A DNA stretch of 31,017 bases, taken from UBA11524 sp964464815 (GTDB lineage: Bacteria > Bacillota > Clostridia > Christensenellales > Aristaeellaceae). Position 1 is the stretch's first letter. The number at the start of each line of letters is the position of its first letter. The translations under genes were made by a program, and so were the position numbers. The notes under the pieces are model-generated. The model saw only the letters and a program-made list of their open reading frames with translations, did no database searches and had not been told where the DNA came from. Shown piece after piece: positions 14,865 to 23,151 of this stretch. The stretch is from NCBI GenBank assembly GCA_964464815.1, contig CAYXHF010000030.1, positions 1 through 31,017 of the forward strand, given 5' to 3'.

Positions 14865-17108
14865 TTATGCGTGTACGATGACCGTGTAGGGCTTGGTGGA
14901 ATCCGTTTCCACCTGCGCCTGGCCATTGTTCATCGTGACGGTGAAGGTCGCCGCCACATTGCCCTTGGTGTCGGGAATGACGACCGTCTCGCTCTCGCCG
15001 TCTTCCAGCTGGTAGACATGCAGTTCGAGATTGTCCAGATAGTCATAATCCGGACGGTTGTCGCATGCACCCAGCGGCAGCACCGTGCCCGGACGCACCA
15101 TCAGCGGCAGGGACATGAAATCATGGATTTCCGTCTGCCAGTGGCCGCCTTCGACCTTGCCGTCATCCAGCAGGGACGTCCACACGCCATCGGGCAGGTA
15201 GTACTGCACCTCGCCATCCTTGCGGAAAATCGGCGCAACCAGCAGGCTGTCACCCAGCATGTACTGGCGGTCGAGCATATCGCAAGCCGGATCATCCGCA
15301 AATTCCAGCACCATCGGACGCATCATCGGCACGCCGTGCTCATGCGCCTCCACAGCCTTGCCATACAGGTAGGGCATCAGGCGGCACTTGAGCTTGGTAA
15401 ACTTGCGGCAGACATCCACGCTCTCCTCATCGAACATCCACGGCACGCGATAGCTGGTCGAGCCATGCAGGCGGCTATGAGAGGACAGGAGGCCAAACTG
15501 CACCCAGCGCTTGTACACATCAGCCGGTGCGGTGGACTCAAAGCCCGAAATATCGTGGCTCCAATAGCCAAAGCCGCTATGGCTCATGGACAGGCCCGCA
15601 CGCAGCGTTTCCGCCATGGAGATATAGGTGGCAGAGTTGTCACCGCCCCAGTGTACCGGGAACTGCTGGCCACCGACCGTCGCACTGCGCGCGAACAGAA
15701 TCGCTTCGCCCTCACCCTTGCGATCCTTGATAACATCAAAGACCACCTTGTTGTACAGATAGGTGTAGTAGTTATGCATATACAGCGGGTCGCTGCCATC
15801 GAAATACTGGATGCCGCGAACCGGGATGCGCTCGCCAAAGTCCGTCTTGAAGCAGTCCACACCCATGTCCATCAGCTTGTAGAGGTAGGACGCATACCAC
15901 TTGCAGGCATCGGGATTGGTGAAGTCAACAATGCCCATGCCGGCCTGCCACATGTCGGTCTGCCACACGCTGCCGTCGGTCTTCTTGAGCAGGTAGCCAT
16001 GCTTCATGCCTTCCTCAAACAGCGGCGACGCCTGACCGATGTAGGGGTTAATCCAGCAGCAGATGTGCAAGCCCTTATCGTGATAGCGCTTGAGCATGCC
16101 CTCGGGATCCGGGAAGGTATCGTGATCCCACTCGAAATCGCACCAGTTGAAGCCCTTCATCCAGTAGCAGTCAAAGTGGAACACGGACAGCGGAATGTCG
16201 CGTTCGGCCATGCCGTTGATGAAGGAAGAGGTGGTGTTCTCATCATAATTGGTGGTGAAGGACGTGGACAGCCACAGGCCGAAGGACCACGCCGGCACAA
16301 GCGCCGGACGACCCGTCAGGGCCGTGTAGAGATCCAGGGTATCCTTGGGCGTGCCGCCGTAGATGATGTCGTAGACCATGCTCTCGCCCTCGTGGGAGAA
16401 CTGAACACGCTCGACCTTCTCCGTCGCCACCTCAAAGGACACGTCACTGGTGTTTTCCACCAGCACGCCATAGCCGCGGTTGGTCATGTAGAAGGGAATG
16501 TTCTTGTACGCCAGCTCGGAGGCCGTGCCACCGTCGGCATTCCACATATCGACCGTCTGGCCATTCTTGACATACGCACCGAAGCGCTCGCCCAGACCGT
16601 AGACGCATTCGCCCACATCCAGCTGGAGGCTTTCGGACATATAGGACTGGCCATGCGGCAGCAGGGAGCAGTCCGTGCCGTCCTTCTTCAGCGCACGACC
16701 CATGCCGCGCCAGCCAGAGGTGGTCAGGATGCGGTCGCCTACCATGTAATCCACGGCCCAGCCTTCGCCCTTGTGAACACGCGCCGTCACCTCACCCGAG
16801 GTGAAGTACGCATACTGGTCGTCCTCCGTGATAACGGGCGTGACGTCCTCCTCATAGGTGGTGAACTGCGGATTCTTCAGCGGCGTACCGGCAAAGTGCG
16901 TCACCTTCACGCGAATGATGTTCTTGCGTGGTGCGGTGAAGACCACATCCAGCGAGCCACCATCCAGAATATCGCCACGATGGCGAATCGGACGGCAGGC
17001 GCTGATGATATGCAGCTCCTTGTCGTTCTTGATGACACGCACAACCTGCGTGGCGTAGGACATGATGTAGTCCTGCTTAATCATCCAATAGCCCTGTGTA
17101 AAGCGCAT
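14865..17108 (-). CDS. yicI: GH31 alpha-xylosidase (YicI-type)
   Basis: This 747-aa enzyme removes alpha-1,6-linked xylose from the non-reducing end of xyloglucan-type oligosaccharides. It is close in length and layout to E. coli YicI (772 aa): a beta-sandwich N-terminal domain (1-about 255), the GH31 barrel (about 270-610) and C-terminal beta domains. The barrel has the YicI hallmark KTDFGERIP with the nucleophile at Asp423, and HWGGD with acid/base Asp490; FHFDCYWMKGFNWCDFEWD (about 310-328) is the usual substrate-pocket stretch. There is no signal peptide. The ATG at 17108 has AAGGAG 8 bases ahead and lies 12 bases after the alpha-fucosidase stop, so the two are one operon. Confidence 0.95.
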   Translation of the reverse strand: MRFTQGYWMIKQDYIMSYATQVVRVIKNDKELHIISACRPIRHRGDILDGGSLDVVFTAPRKNIIRVKVTHFAGTPLKNPQFTTYEEDVTPVITEDDQYAYFTSGEVTARVHKGEGWAVDYMVGDRILTTSGWRGMGRALKKDGTDCSLLPHGQSYMSESLQLDVGECVYGLGERFGAYVKNGQTVDMWNADGGTASELAYKNIPFYMTNRGYGVLVENTSDVSFEVATEKVERVQFSHEGESMVYDIIYGGTPKDTLDLYTALTGRPALVPAWSFGLWLSTSFTTNYDENTTSSFINGMAERDIPLSVFHFDCYWMKGFNWCDFEWDHDTFPDPEGMLKRYHDKGLHICCWINPYIGQASPLFEEGMKHGYLLKKTDGSVWQTDMWQAGMGIVDFTNPDACKWYASYLYKLMDMGVDCFKTDFGERIPVRGIQYFDGSDPLYMHNYYTYLYNKVVFDVIKDRKGEGEAILFARSATVGGQQFPVHWGGDNSATYISMAETLRAGLSMSHSGFGYWSHDISGFESTAPADVYKRWVQFGLLSSHSRLHGSTSYRVPWMFDEESVDVCRKFTKLKCRLMPYLYGKAVEAHEHGVPMMRPMVLEFADDPACDMLDRQYMLGDSLLVAPIFRKDGEVQYYLPDGVWTSLLDDGKVEGGHWQTEIHDFMSLPLMVRPGTVLPLGACDNRPDYDYLDNLELHVYQLEDGESETVVIPDTKGNVAATFTVTMNNGQAQVETDSTKPYTVIVHA

Positions 17109-17120
17109 TGTCGTATCTCC

Positions 17121-18596
17121 TTACTCCGTAATAATTTTGACGACCACCGGCATGTCGGAGCGGTATGCGCCCATATCGACATGCAGGGCCTCTTCATCGC
17201 GTGTCCAGGTGACGTCATTGGGGCAGCCCAGCACCTCCACCTTCTTGACGATGCCGTGCCACAGGGGCAGATGGCTTGCATCCGCCTCGCGCAGGGAGCG
17301 AATGTGCATCTTGCCATCCTCCGGACACACCAGGCACGCGGCGTAAATATCGCCACCGCGGCAGGTGAAGCGGAAGTCCTCGCTGGTGAAGTTGCGGGAC
17401 TGACCGTCGGCAAACTGGCCTTCCTGAATCTTCGTCGGGCCTTCCTGATTGATGCGCCACACGCCCGTGCCGTGGATGCATTCATCATTGACCTTCATCC
17501 AGTCTGCCATGGCGTGCAGAATCTCAATGTCCTTTTCCGCCAGCGTGCCATCCGGCTTCGGGCCGAAGTTCAGCAGCAGACGGCCATTCTTGCACACCAC
17601 GTCCAGCAGATCCCAGATAATCTCCTGCTTTGTCTTATACGTGGCGCGATCGTGCTGCGTGGAGTAGCACCAGCTGCCGCGCATGACGGAGGTATCCGAC
17701 TGCCACAGGAAGGGCTTGGCCTCGGCAAACTGGCCGCGCTCAATATCCGGCACGCCAATGCCAAAGGGCAGCGCATCATGCTTGTAGTTAATGACGCATC
17801 CGCCACGGCTCTCCATCTGATTGAAATAGTACGCCGCAAAGCGCTTCAGGTACGGCTTGACCGCCGAATGCTGAATCCACCAGTCGAAATAGAGGATGCG
17901 CGGATGATAGCGATCCACGATTTCGCAGCAGCGCAGCAGCCAGTCCGTCAGGAATTCATCCGTCGGCGTCGGCTCGGAGTTGAGGTCATAGTGATTCGCC
18001 TCCGCCATGGCCGGCCATGCATAGTCGCCCGGTTGCAGTGGCTGATGAATATCGCTATCAAACTCGGTCGCATGGCCCAGGAAGAACCAATGCTCCACGC
18101 GGTGGCTCGATGCGCCCAGCGTCATGCCAGCACGATCGGCCTCCAGCAGCAAATCGCCCATGATGTCACGGTGCGGGCCCATTTCCACGGCATTCCAGTG
18201 GGACAGGTCGCTGTGATAATTCTGGAAGCCGTCATGATGCTCCGCCACCGGCACGATGTAATCCGCACCGGCCTCCCGGAACAGCTTCACCCACGCCTGC
18301 GGGTCAAACTGCTCCATCTTGAACTGCGGAATAAAGTCCTTGAAGCCAAAGTCCTTGTGCGGGCCATAGTGCTTCAAATGGTACTCATATTCCTCCGTCC
18401 CCTGAATGTACATATTCCGCGCATACCAGTCATGATATGCGGGCACGGAAAAAACGCCCCAGTGCAGGAAGATGCCCAGACGCTTCTCCCGATACCATGC
18501 AGGCACAGGGTGCTTGGACAACGATTCCCACGTCGGCTGATACGGGCCAGCCGCGTTGACCGCGTCAATTTCCTGCAAATAACGCTGCTTATCCAT
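17121..18596 (-). CDS. GH29 alpha-L-fucosidase
   Basis: This 491-aa enzyme hydrolyses terminal alpha-L-fucose. Family features are FLHWGVFSVPAY...WYARNMY (about 43-63), EHHDGFQNYHSDLSHWNA (119-136) and LYFDWW with the likely nucleophile Asp238. A C-terminal beta domain follows (about 370-491). The frame stays open for 66 further codons upstream, but the ATG at 18596 has AAAGGAG at 7 bases and starts just before the conserved region; the upstream part crosses the divergent promoter region. There is no signal peptide, so it acts on imported sugars. It is the first gene of the operon with the GH31 alpha-xylosidase. A promoter for it within 18597-18853 is not clear by eye. Confidence 0.93.
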   Translation of the reverse strand: MDKQRYLQEIDAVNAAGPYQPTWESLSKHPVPAWYREKRLGIFLHWGVFSVPAYHDWYARNMYIQGTEEYEYHLKHYGPHKDFGFKDFIPQFKMEQFDPQAWVKLFREAGADYIVPVAEHHDGFQNYHSDLSHWNAVEMGPHRDIMGDLLLEADRAGMTLGASSHRVEHWFFLGHATEFDSDIHQPLQPGDYAWPAMAEANHYDLNSEPTPTDEFLTDWLLRCCEIVDRYHPRILYFDWWIQHSAVKPYLKRFAAYYFNQMESRGGCVINYKHDALPFGIGVPDIERGQFAEAKPFLWQSDTSVMRGSWCYSTQHDRATYKTKQEIIWDLLDVVCKNGRLLLNFGPKPDGTLAEKDIEILHAMADWMKVNDECIHGTGVWRINQEGPTKIQEGQFADGQSRNFTSEDFRFTCRGGDIYAACLVCPEDGKMHIRSLREADASHLPLWHGIVKKVEVLGCPNDVTWTRDEEALHVDMGAYRSDMPVVVKIITE

Positions 18597-18730
18597 TCCA
18601 ATCTCCTTTCCGAGACAAAAAGATTGATTTTCCTGATGGAAGATTACGACACAAAGACCGCAAAATCCTTGTGAAAAACAAAAAAAGCAACCGAAAATTT
18701 TTGCGAAAACGGAAACAAACGACCCGCATC

Positions 18731-18772
18731 GGAGGTTTTCTGTTTTTTCGTGAATTTTCGTTTGCAACCTCC
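18731..18772. repeat. Inverted repeat in the GH29/GH3 divergent promoter region
   Basis: GGAGGTT (18731-18737) and AACCTCC (18766-18772) form a perfect 7+7 inverted repeat separated by 28 AT-rich bases containing repeated TTTTCG. It abuts the -35 box of the GH3 promoter. It could be a control site for both directions or a chance match to ribosome-site-like sequence. Confidence 0.3.
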
Positions 18773-18801
18773 TTGCCTTTTTGGCAAAAAGCATGTATCA
18801 T
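18773..18801 (+). promoter_or_regulatory. Candidate promoter of the GH3 gene
   Basis: TTGCCT (18773-18778), a 17-base spacer and TATCAT (18796-18801), about 50 bases before the GH3 start. Confidence 0.6.
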
Positions 18802-18853
18802 GTAGCCGAGTCATGCAACCATCCATTTTTCTTCATCAATCAGGAGGTTTACC

Positions 18854-20992
18854 ATGCCGGCAGAAAATACGATTGCGCAGCAGGTAGAAGCACTGCTCGC
18901 ACAAATGACCCTGGAAGAAAAGGCCGCCCAAATGGTGCAGGTGCCTTACACCGTGGTTGGCCGTGAGGAAGCACTGCGCTGGGCCAAGCTGGGTGCGGGT
19001 TCGTTCCTGCACGTGCTGGGTGATGACGCACGCGAGGTGCAGCAGGCCGCCATTCATCAGAGCCGTCTGGGCATCCCGGTACTCTTTGGCATTGACGCCA
19101 TTCACGGCCATGGTCTGAATGACCATGCCACGATTTTCCCGTCGCAGCTGGCCAGCGCATGCAGCTGGGATTGCGAAACGGTGCGTGAAATGGGCGAAGT
19201 GACTGCCCGCGAGGTTGCCACGGATGGCCTGCACTGGACGTTCTCTCCGGTTCTGTGTCTGGGCCGTGATACACGCTGGGGCCGCGTGGACGAAACGTTC
19301 GGCGAAGACCCGTATCTGGCTGGTGAGCTGGGTGCGGCAATTGTGCGCGGCTATCAGGGCGACGATTTGTCCGATGACGAGCATATTCTGGCCTGTGCCA
19401 AGCACTACATCGGCTACGGCGAGGCCACGGGCGCGCGCGATGCCTGTGACACGCAGATGACGTACCGCCGTTTGCGCGAAACGTTCCTGCCGCCCTTTGA
19501 GAAGGCGTTCCGCGCCGGCTGTGCCACCATCATGACGGCGTATGGCTCCATTGACGGCACGCCCTTCACCGCAGACGAAAAGAGCATGAAGCAGATTCTG
19601 CGCGACGATGCCGGGTTTGACGGCTTCGCTGTCACCGACTGGGATAACTGCAATTCCCTGATGACAAATCAGCATGTAGCCGAAAATATCGACGATGCCG
19701 CCGTCATGGCCGCCAAGGCCGGCAACGACATGATGATGACCACGCTGTCCTTCTACGACGCGGTTATCAAGGCCGTGCGTGACGGTCGCCTGAACGAAAG
19801 CGTGCTGGATGAGGCCGTGCGCCACATCCTGACCATCAAATGCCGCATGAAGCTGATGGAGAAGCCGGAAAAGGCCGGTCGTCCGGGCTGCATCGGCTGT
19901 CCGGAGCATCAGCAGGTCGCCCTGCGTGCCGCGCGTAAGTCCATCACGCTCCTGCGCAACAACGGTGTACTGCCGCTGCGTGATGTGCGTAAGGTCGCCG
20001 TCATTGGCCCGAATGCGGATGATATTTTCGCCCAGTATGGCGACTGGACGTACTTCACGCATCCCACGTATGACGGCCCTCGTCCCGGTGTGCGCCCCTA
20101 TGTCACCCTGCTGGAGGGCATGGAGGCCATTGCCAAGGAAAAGGGCATCACTGTCACCTACCATCAGGGCTGCGGCGTGCTGGAAAGCGACACGGACGAC
20201 ATTGCCGCCGCCGAGGCGATTGCCCGCGATGCCGACGCGATTGTTCTGGCCGTTGGCGACAACTGGTTCCAGCATGGCGAAGGCAAGGACCGCGCCAACC
20301 TCGACCTGTCCGGCCAACAGATGGCGCTCTATCGTGCCCTGCGCGCGCTGAACATTCCGCTGGTGACGGTGCTTGTCTCCTCCAAGCCGCTCTCGATTCC
20401 GGAGGTCGCCGCCTCGACCGATGCGCTTGTGTGCGCCTTCAATGGCGGTATGTTCGGTGGTCAGGCTGCTGCCGAGGCCATCTTCGGCTGCTTCAATCCG
20501 TCGGGACGCCTGCCCATCAGCTTCCCGCATCACGTTGGACAAGTGCCTGTGTACTACAACCACCTGCCCGGCTGGCACTGGCATCCCGGCCACTATGTAG
20601 ATTTGCCGGTTGAGCCGCTGTTCACCTTTGGCGAGGGCATGGGCTATGCACCCTTCCACTACGCGGACATGCACTTTGACGCTGCTACCCTGACGCTGAC
20701 GGTCAAGGTGCGCAACGAAGGTGACGTTTCCGGTGAGGAAACCGTGCAGGTCTACCGCCACGATGTTGTCTCCTCCATCATGCAGCCGGTGAAGCAGCTG
20801 ATTGCCTTCCAGAAGGTCACGCTGGAGGCTGGTGAGGAAAAAACCGTCACCTTCCAGCTGCATCAGGACGATTTCACCTTCATTGACCGCAACGAGCAGC
20901 GCGTCTTTGAGCCGGGTGAATTTGAGGTGATGGTCGGCCACAGCGCCAAGGATGCAGACCTGTTGAAGGTCAGCGTCCATTTGCCGGAATAA
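18854..20992 (+). CDS. GH3 beta-glucosidase
   Basis: This 712-aa enzyme cleaves terminal beta-glucose (or beta-xylose) residues. The N-terminal GH3 barrel (about 5-300) has FGIDAIHGHGLND (78-90), the CAKHYIGYGE stretch (181-190) and the nucleophile Asp262 in GFAVTDWDN. The alpha/beta sandwich domain follows (about 350-580), then a C-terminal fibronectin-III-like domain (about 630-710). Length and order match BglX-type beta-glucosidases, but there is no signal peptide, so it is cytoplasmic. AGGAGGT stands 7 bases before the ATG. It is divergent from the GH29-GH31 operon. The bases after the stop show only a weak CGCT/AGCG hairpin, not a convincing terminator. Confidence 0.94.
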   Translation: MPAENTIAQQVEALLAQMTLEEKAAQMVQVPYTVVGREEALRWAKLGAGSFLHVLGDDAREVQQAAIHQSRLGIPVLFGIDAIHGHGLNDHATIFPSQLASACSWDCETVREMGEVTAREVATDGLHWTFSPVLCLGRDTRWGRVDETFGEDPYLAGELGAAIVRGYQGDDLSDDEHILACAKHYIGYGEATGARDACDTQMTYRRLRETFLPPFEKAFRAGCATIMTAYGSIDGTPFTADEKSMKQILRDDAGFDGFAVTDWDNCNSLMTNQHVAENIDDAAVMAAKAGNDMMMTTLSFYDAVIKAVRDGRLNESVLDEAVRHILTIKCRMKLMEKPEKAGRPGCIGCPEHQQVALRAARKSITLLRNNGVLPLRDVRKVAVIGPNADDIFAQYGDWTYFTHPTYDGPRPGVRPYVTLLEGMEAIAKEKGITVTYHQGCGVLESDTDDIAAAEAIARDADAIVLAVGDNWFQHGEGKDRANLDLSGQQMALYRALRALNIPLVTVLVSSKPLSIPEVAASTDALVCAFNGGMFGGQAAAEAIFGCFNPSGRLPISFPHHVGQVPVYYNHLPGWHWHPGHYVDLPVEPLFTFGEGMGYAPFHYADMHFDAATLTLTVKVRNEGDVSGEETVQVYRHDVVSSIMQPVKQLIAFQKVTLEAGEEKTVTFQLHQDDFTFIDRNEQRVFEPGEFEVMVGHSAKDADLLKVSVHLPE

Positions 20993-21100
20993 GCCGCCAT
21001 TTTTCGCTTTATTTAGCGGTGCAAGTTTTCCTTTTCGGTTTATTTTCATCCAGAAAATGCAGATTTTTTGCCAAATCGCAACCAATTTTCTCATTTCCCC

Positions 21101-21129
21101 TTGACTTTCTTCGCCAACCATGGTAAGAT
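21101..21129 (+). promoter_or_regulatory. Promoter of the small secreted/membrane protein pair
   Basis: TTGACT (21101-21106), a 17-base spacer and TAAGAT (21124-21129), about 55 bases before the ATG at 21185. Confidence 0.65.
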
Positions 21130-21184
21130 AGACAAGGTGAAAAATACACCTGACATCTGTATTCAGAAAGAAGGAGTTTGCAAT

Positions 21185-21418
21185 ATGAAAAAGTTCCTTT
21201 CCACCCTGCTTGTCGCCTCGATGCTCTCTGCTGGCGCTGTTGCCCTGGCTGAGGATCATCCGCATCATCACGGCTATCCGTTCCCCTTCTTCTTCCCCTT
21301 CTATCAGCAGCAGGTTCCCCAGTATCCGCAGCAGCAGGAACCCGATCTGAATGAAGAAGCGGGCATCAATCCCCTGCGCCTGCACACCACGACCTCTACC
21401 ACGGTGCGTGGCCACTAA
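21185..21418 (+). CDS. Small secreted His/Pro/Phe/Gln-rich protein
   Basis: This 77-aa protein has a textbook signal peptide (MKKFLSTLLVASMLSAGAVALA, about 1-22) followed by only about 55 mature residues. The mature part begins EDHPHHHGYPFPFFFPFY, continues with glutamine runs (QQQVPQYPQQQEPD) and ends in a Thr/Ser-rich tail. The cluster of four histidines suggests metal binding at the cell surface; this is inference from composition only. I recognise no family. AAGGAG stands at the right distance before the ATG at 21185; an earlier in-frame Met (21068) lies upstream of the promoter. A 72-aa membrane protein starts 5 bases after the stop, so the two probably act together. Confidence 0.75.
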   Translation: MKKFLSTLLVASMLSAGAVALAEDHPHHHGYPFPFFFPFYQQQVPQYPQQQEPDLNEEAGINPLRLHTTTSTTVRGH

Positions 21419-21423
21419 GGTAA

Positions 21424-21642
21424 ATGGGTTGTCTCATTAAGATCATCAAGGCACCCTTCCAGCTGTTTTTCTTCCTGCTGAAGACGCTGCTGGATGCATG
21501 CGGTCGAGTGCTTTCCCTGATTCTGGGTGCGCTCATCTGTGCGCTCGGTGTTTTGTGCTGTGCGACCCTGCTCGGCGCGGCGCTTGGCATTCCGCTTGTC
21601 ATTTTCGGCGGCGGACTGATGCTCAAAGCGATTTTCCGCTGA
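21424..21642 (+). CDS. Small two-helix membrane protein
   Basis: This 72-aa protein has two long hydrophobic stretches (about 8-25, and 30-68 with a glycine turn), with Cys at about 3, 26, 39, 45 and 46. It follows the secreted His-rich protein after 5 bases, with only a weak AAGG ribosome site, so translation is probably coupled. A strong terminator follows 40 bases after the stop. The function is unknown; it may be an anchor, exporter or protector for the secreted partner, but nothing in the sequence proves this. Confidence 0.65.
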   Translation: MGCLIKIIKAPFQLFFFLLKTLLDACGRVLSLILGALICALGVLCCATLLGAALGIPLVIFGGGLMLKAIFR

Positions 21643-21681
21643 TGCATGGTATGCTCACGACTGTTCTTTTGCACGCTAAAG

Positions 21682-21723
21682 AAGTGGCGCTACAAGCATT
21701 TTCCGCTTGCAGCGCCACTTTTG
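21682..21723 (+). terminator. Terminator after the small protein pair
   Basis: AAGTGGCGCT (21682-21691) pairs with AGCGCCACTT (21711-21720), with an additional inner AAGC/GCTT pairing, followed by TTTTGC. The elaA gene starts about 28 bases later. Confidence 0.85.
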
Positions 21724-21750
21724 CTATTCTTTATTCGGGGGAGTCAACAT

Positions 21751-22230
21751 ATGAAGCTCATCATCAAGCACTTTTCGGAGCTGACCACGCAGGAGCTGTT
21801 CCGCATCTACCAGCTGCGCCTGTCCGTCTTTGTCGTCGAGCAGCATTGCCCGTATCAGGACATTGACGAAGCGGATCTCGTTGCCTATCATCTGTGGCTT
21901 GAGGATGAAAGTGGCATCGTGGCCTATGCGCGCGCCTTGCCGCCGGGCGTGACCTTCCCGACCGCATCCATCGGGCGCATTATTTCCATCAAGCGGCGTT
22001 GCGGGCTGGGCAGTCAAATCGTTGCCGCCGCCATTCGCACCGCGCAGGAGAAGTTTTCCGCCACGACCCTCACCATCGGCGCACAGGTTTACGCACGCAC
22101 GCTCTATGAAAAAGCGGGCTTTCGCCAAATTTCCGGTGAGTATTCAGAGGATGGCATTCCACACATCCACATGCAGCTCGATTTGTCTGCTTTATCGCCT
22201 GTTGCCGCGCAGCTTTCGTCCGAGGAATGA
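21751..22230 (+). CDS. elaA: ElaA-type GNAT acetyltransferase
   Basis: This 159-aa protein matches ElaA: ELFRIYQLRLSVFVVEQHCPYQDID (about 15-39) is the family signature near the N-terminus. The acetyl-CoA loop is RRCGLGSQIV, and AQVYA...YEKAGF and EDGIPHIHM fill the C-terminal part. The acetyl acceptor of ElaA is not known. The frame is open upstream through the terminator hairpin; the ATG at 21751 is chosen because GGGGGAG lies 8 bases ahead and the protein then aligns with the family from its start. The last 39 bases overlap, tail to tail, the end of the DUF4422 gene on the other strand. Confidence 0.9.
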   Translation: MKLIIKHFSELTTQELFRIYQLRLSVFVVEQHCPYQDIDEADLVAYHLWLEDESGIVAYARALPPGVTFPTASIGRIISIKRRCGLGSQIVAAAIRTAQEKFSATTLTIGAQVYARTLYEKAGFRQISGEYSEDGIPHIHMQLDLSALSPVAAQLSSEE

Positions 22231-22962
22231 CGCGATTTTCCGTCCCCAATGCTGGCTTTCTAGATGCACCACGGGCAATTCCTGAACGCGCCAGTGCTGC
22301 CCTTCCAGCCACACGTCCAGCAAGCGCTCAGCCAGAAAGCCAAACACGCGCTGGTCACGCGGGGTATAGCCAGACCAGTCGATTTCCTCCTCCAGGGCAA
22401 ACAGCAGCGGAAAGAGCCACTGCGCGTATGCCTGAAACGCCTCCCGGCGCATGAGCAGCATGTTAAAGCGGTGTCCGCTTCGCCGCGCCATCACGCGGTC
22501 AAACAGCTCCTCCTGTCCCGGATGCTGCCGGGCAAGCACCTGACGCGCCTTCTGCAAATCGGCGGCGTGGTGCGCATGCGCGTACTGTGACGCGTTCGTT
22601 TCAATCCAGTAATGGCGCTTTTTCGGCAGGAAAATATCGCCCTGCGGCAAAACGGCCTGCGCTTGCGCCAGCGTCAAGGGACGCGTTTCCTTCTTGCCCA
22701 CACGGCGCAGGGAAAAATACCGCCGGTAGTGGCACAGGCCATACCAATCGGCCTGTACATTCTGCCACATCCAGTACATCACCGTCAGCTCACAGAAATT
22801 CGGATTCTTCTGGCTGATGGACGCACCCGCATCATCCCGCATCATCTGCATCGAGGGATGAATGGCCGCGCCAGCCTGCACCGGTGTATAGAGGGCATCC
22901 GTCGGCCGCGCATACGGTGCATGCATGGCCACGGCAAAGAAAATGGATGGGAATGCAGTCAT
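22192..22962 (-). CDS. DUF4422 family protein, putative glycosyltransferase
   Basis: This 256-aa protein carries the DUF4422 features NPNFCELTVMYWMWQN (about 53-68) and WYGLCHYRRYF (about 73-83), then a SGHRFNMLLMRREAF stretch and TPRDQRVFGFLAERLLDVWL near the C-terminus. DUF4422 proteins are found in capsule and exopolysaccharide loci and are taken to be glycosyltransferases; the sugar and acceptor are unknown. It has no signal peptide or membrane segment. A GGAGGA site precedes the ATG. It stands alone with its own promoter (22988-23017), divergent from the large secreted enzyme gene, and no other cell-wall glycan genes are nearby. Confidence 0.87.
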   Translation of the reverse strand: MTAFPSIFFAVAMHAPYARPTDALYTPVQAGAAIHPSMQMMRDDAGASISQKNPNFCELTVMYWMWQNVQADWYGLCHYRRYFSLRRVGKKETRPLTLAQAQAVLPQGDIFLPKKRHYWIETNASQYAHAHHAADLQKARQVLARQHPGQEELFDRVMARRSGHRFNMLLMRREAFQAYAQWLFPLLFALEEEIDWSGYTPRDQRVFGFLAERLLDVWLEGQHWRVQELPVVHLESQHWGRKIASFLGRKLRGNRR

Positions 22963-22987
22963 TGTTCACTCGTCCTCCGTCTGGGCT

Positions 22988-23017
22988 ATTGTACCATGCC
23001 GCGCCGCCATCCGTCAA
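22988..23017 (-). promoter_or_regulatory. Promoter of the DUF4422 gene
   Basis: On the minus strand: TTGACG (23017-23012), an 18-base spacer and TACAAT (22993-22988), about 25 bases before the ATG. Confidence 0.65.
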
Positions 23018-23070
23018 CCGCACAAAGGGTCGGAAATTGTAAATTTTCCATGGGAATGCCCGCTTTTGAT

Positions 23071-23100
23071 TGACAAACGGCCTCTTCCTATGGTATTCTT
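23071..23100 (+). promoter_or_regulatory. Promoter of the PIG-L/NAGPA fusion gene
   Basis: Consensus TTGACA (23071-23076), an 18-base spacer and TATTCT (23095-23100), about 50 bases before the ATG at 23152. Confidence 0.6.
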
Positions 23101-23151
23101 TTTAATGGATATTTTTTGACTACTATTGTAGGAAAGGAACGCGCAAAACAT

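Noticed and set aside
14802..18674. A 1290-codon open frame on the plus strand opposite the GH31 and GH29 genes
   Set aside because: It is the antisense of two well-conserved enzymes, has no ribosome site, and its His/Arg/Gln/Ala-rich translation shows no domain. GC-rich codon use keeps the opposite frame open.
20993..21060. Possible terminator after the GH3 gene (CGCT-TTATTT-AGCG)
   Set aside because: The stem is only 4 bp, with no clean T-run after it, so it is not convincing.
18836..21415. An 859-codon open frame on the minus strand opposite the GH3 gene
   Set aside because: It is a composition shadow of the GH3 gene, with no start signal and no recognisable protein.
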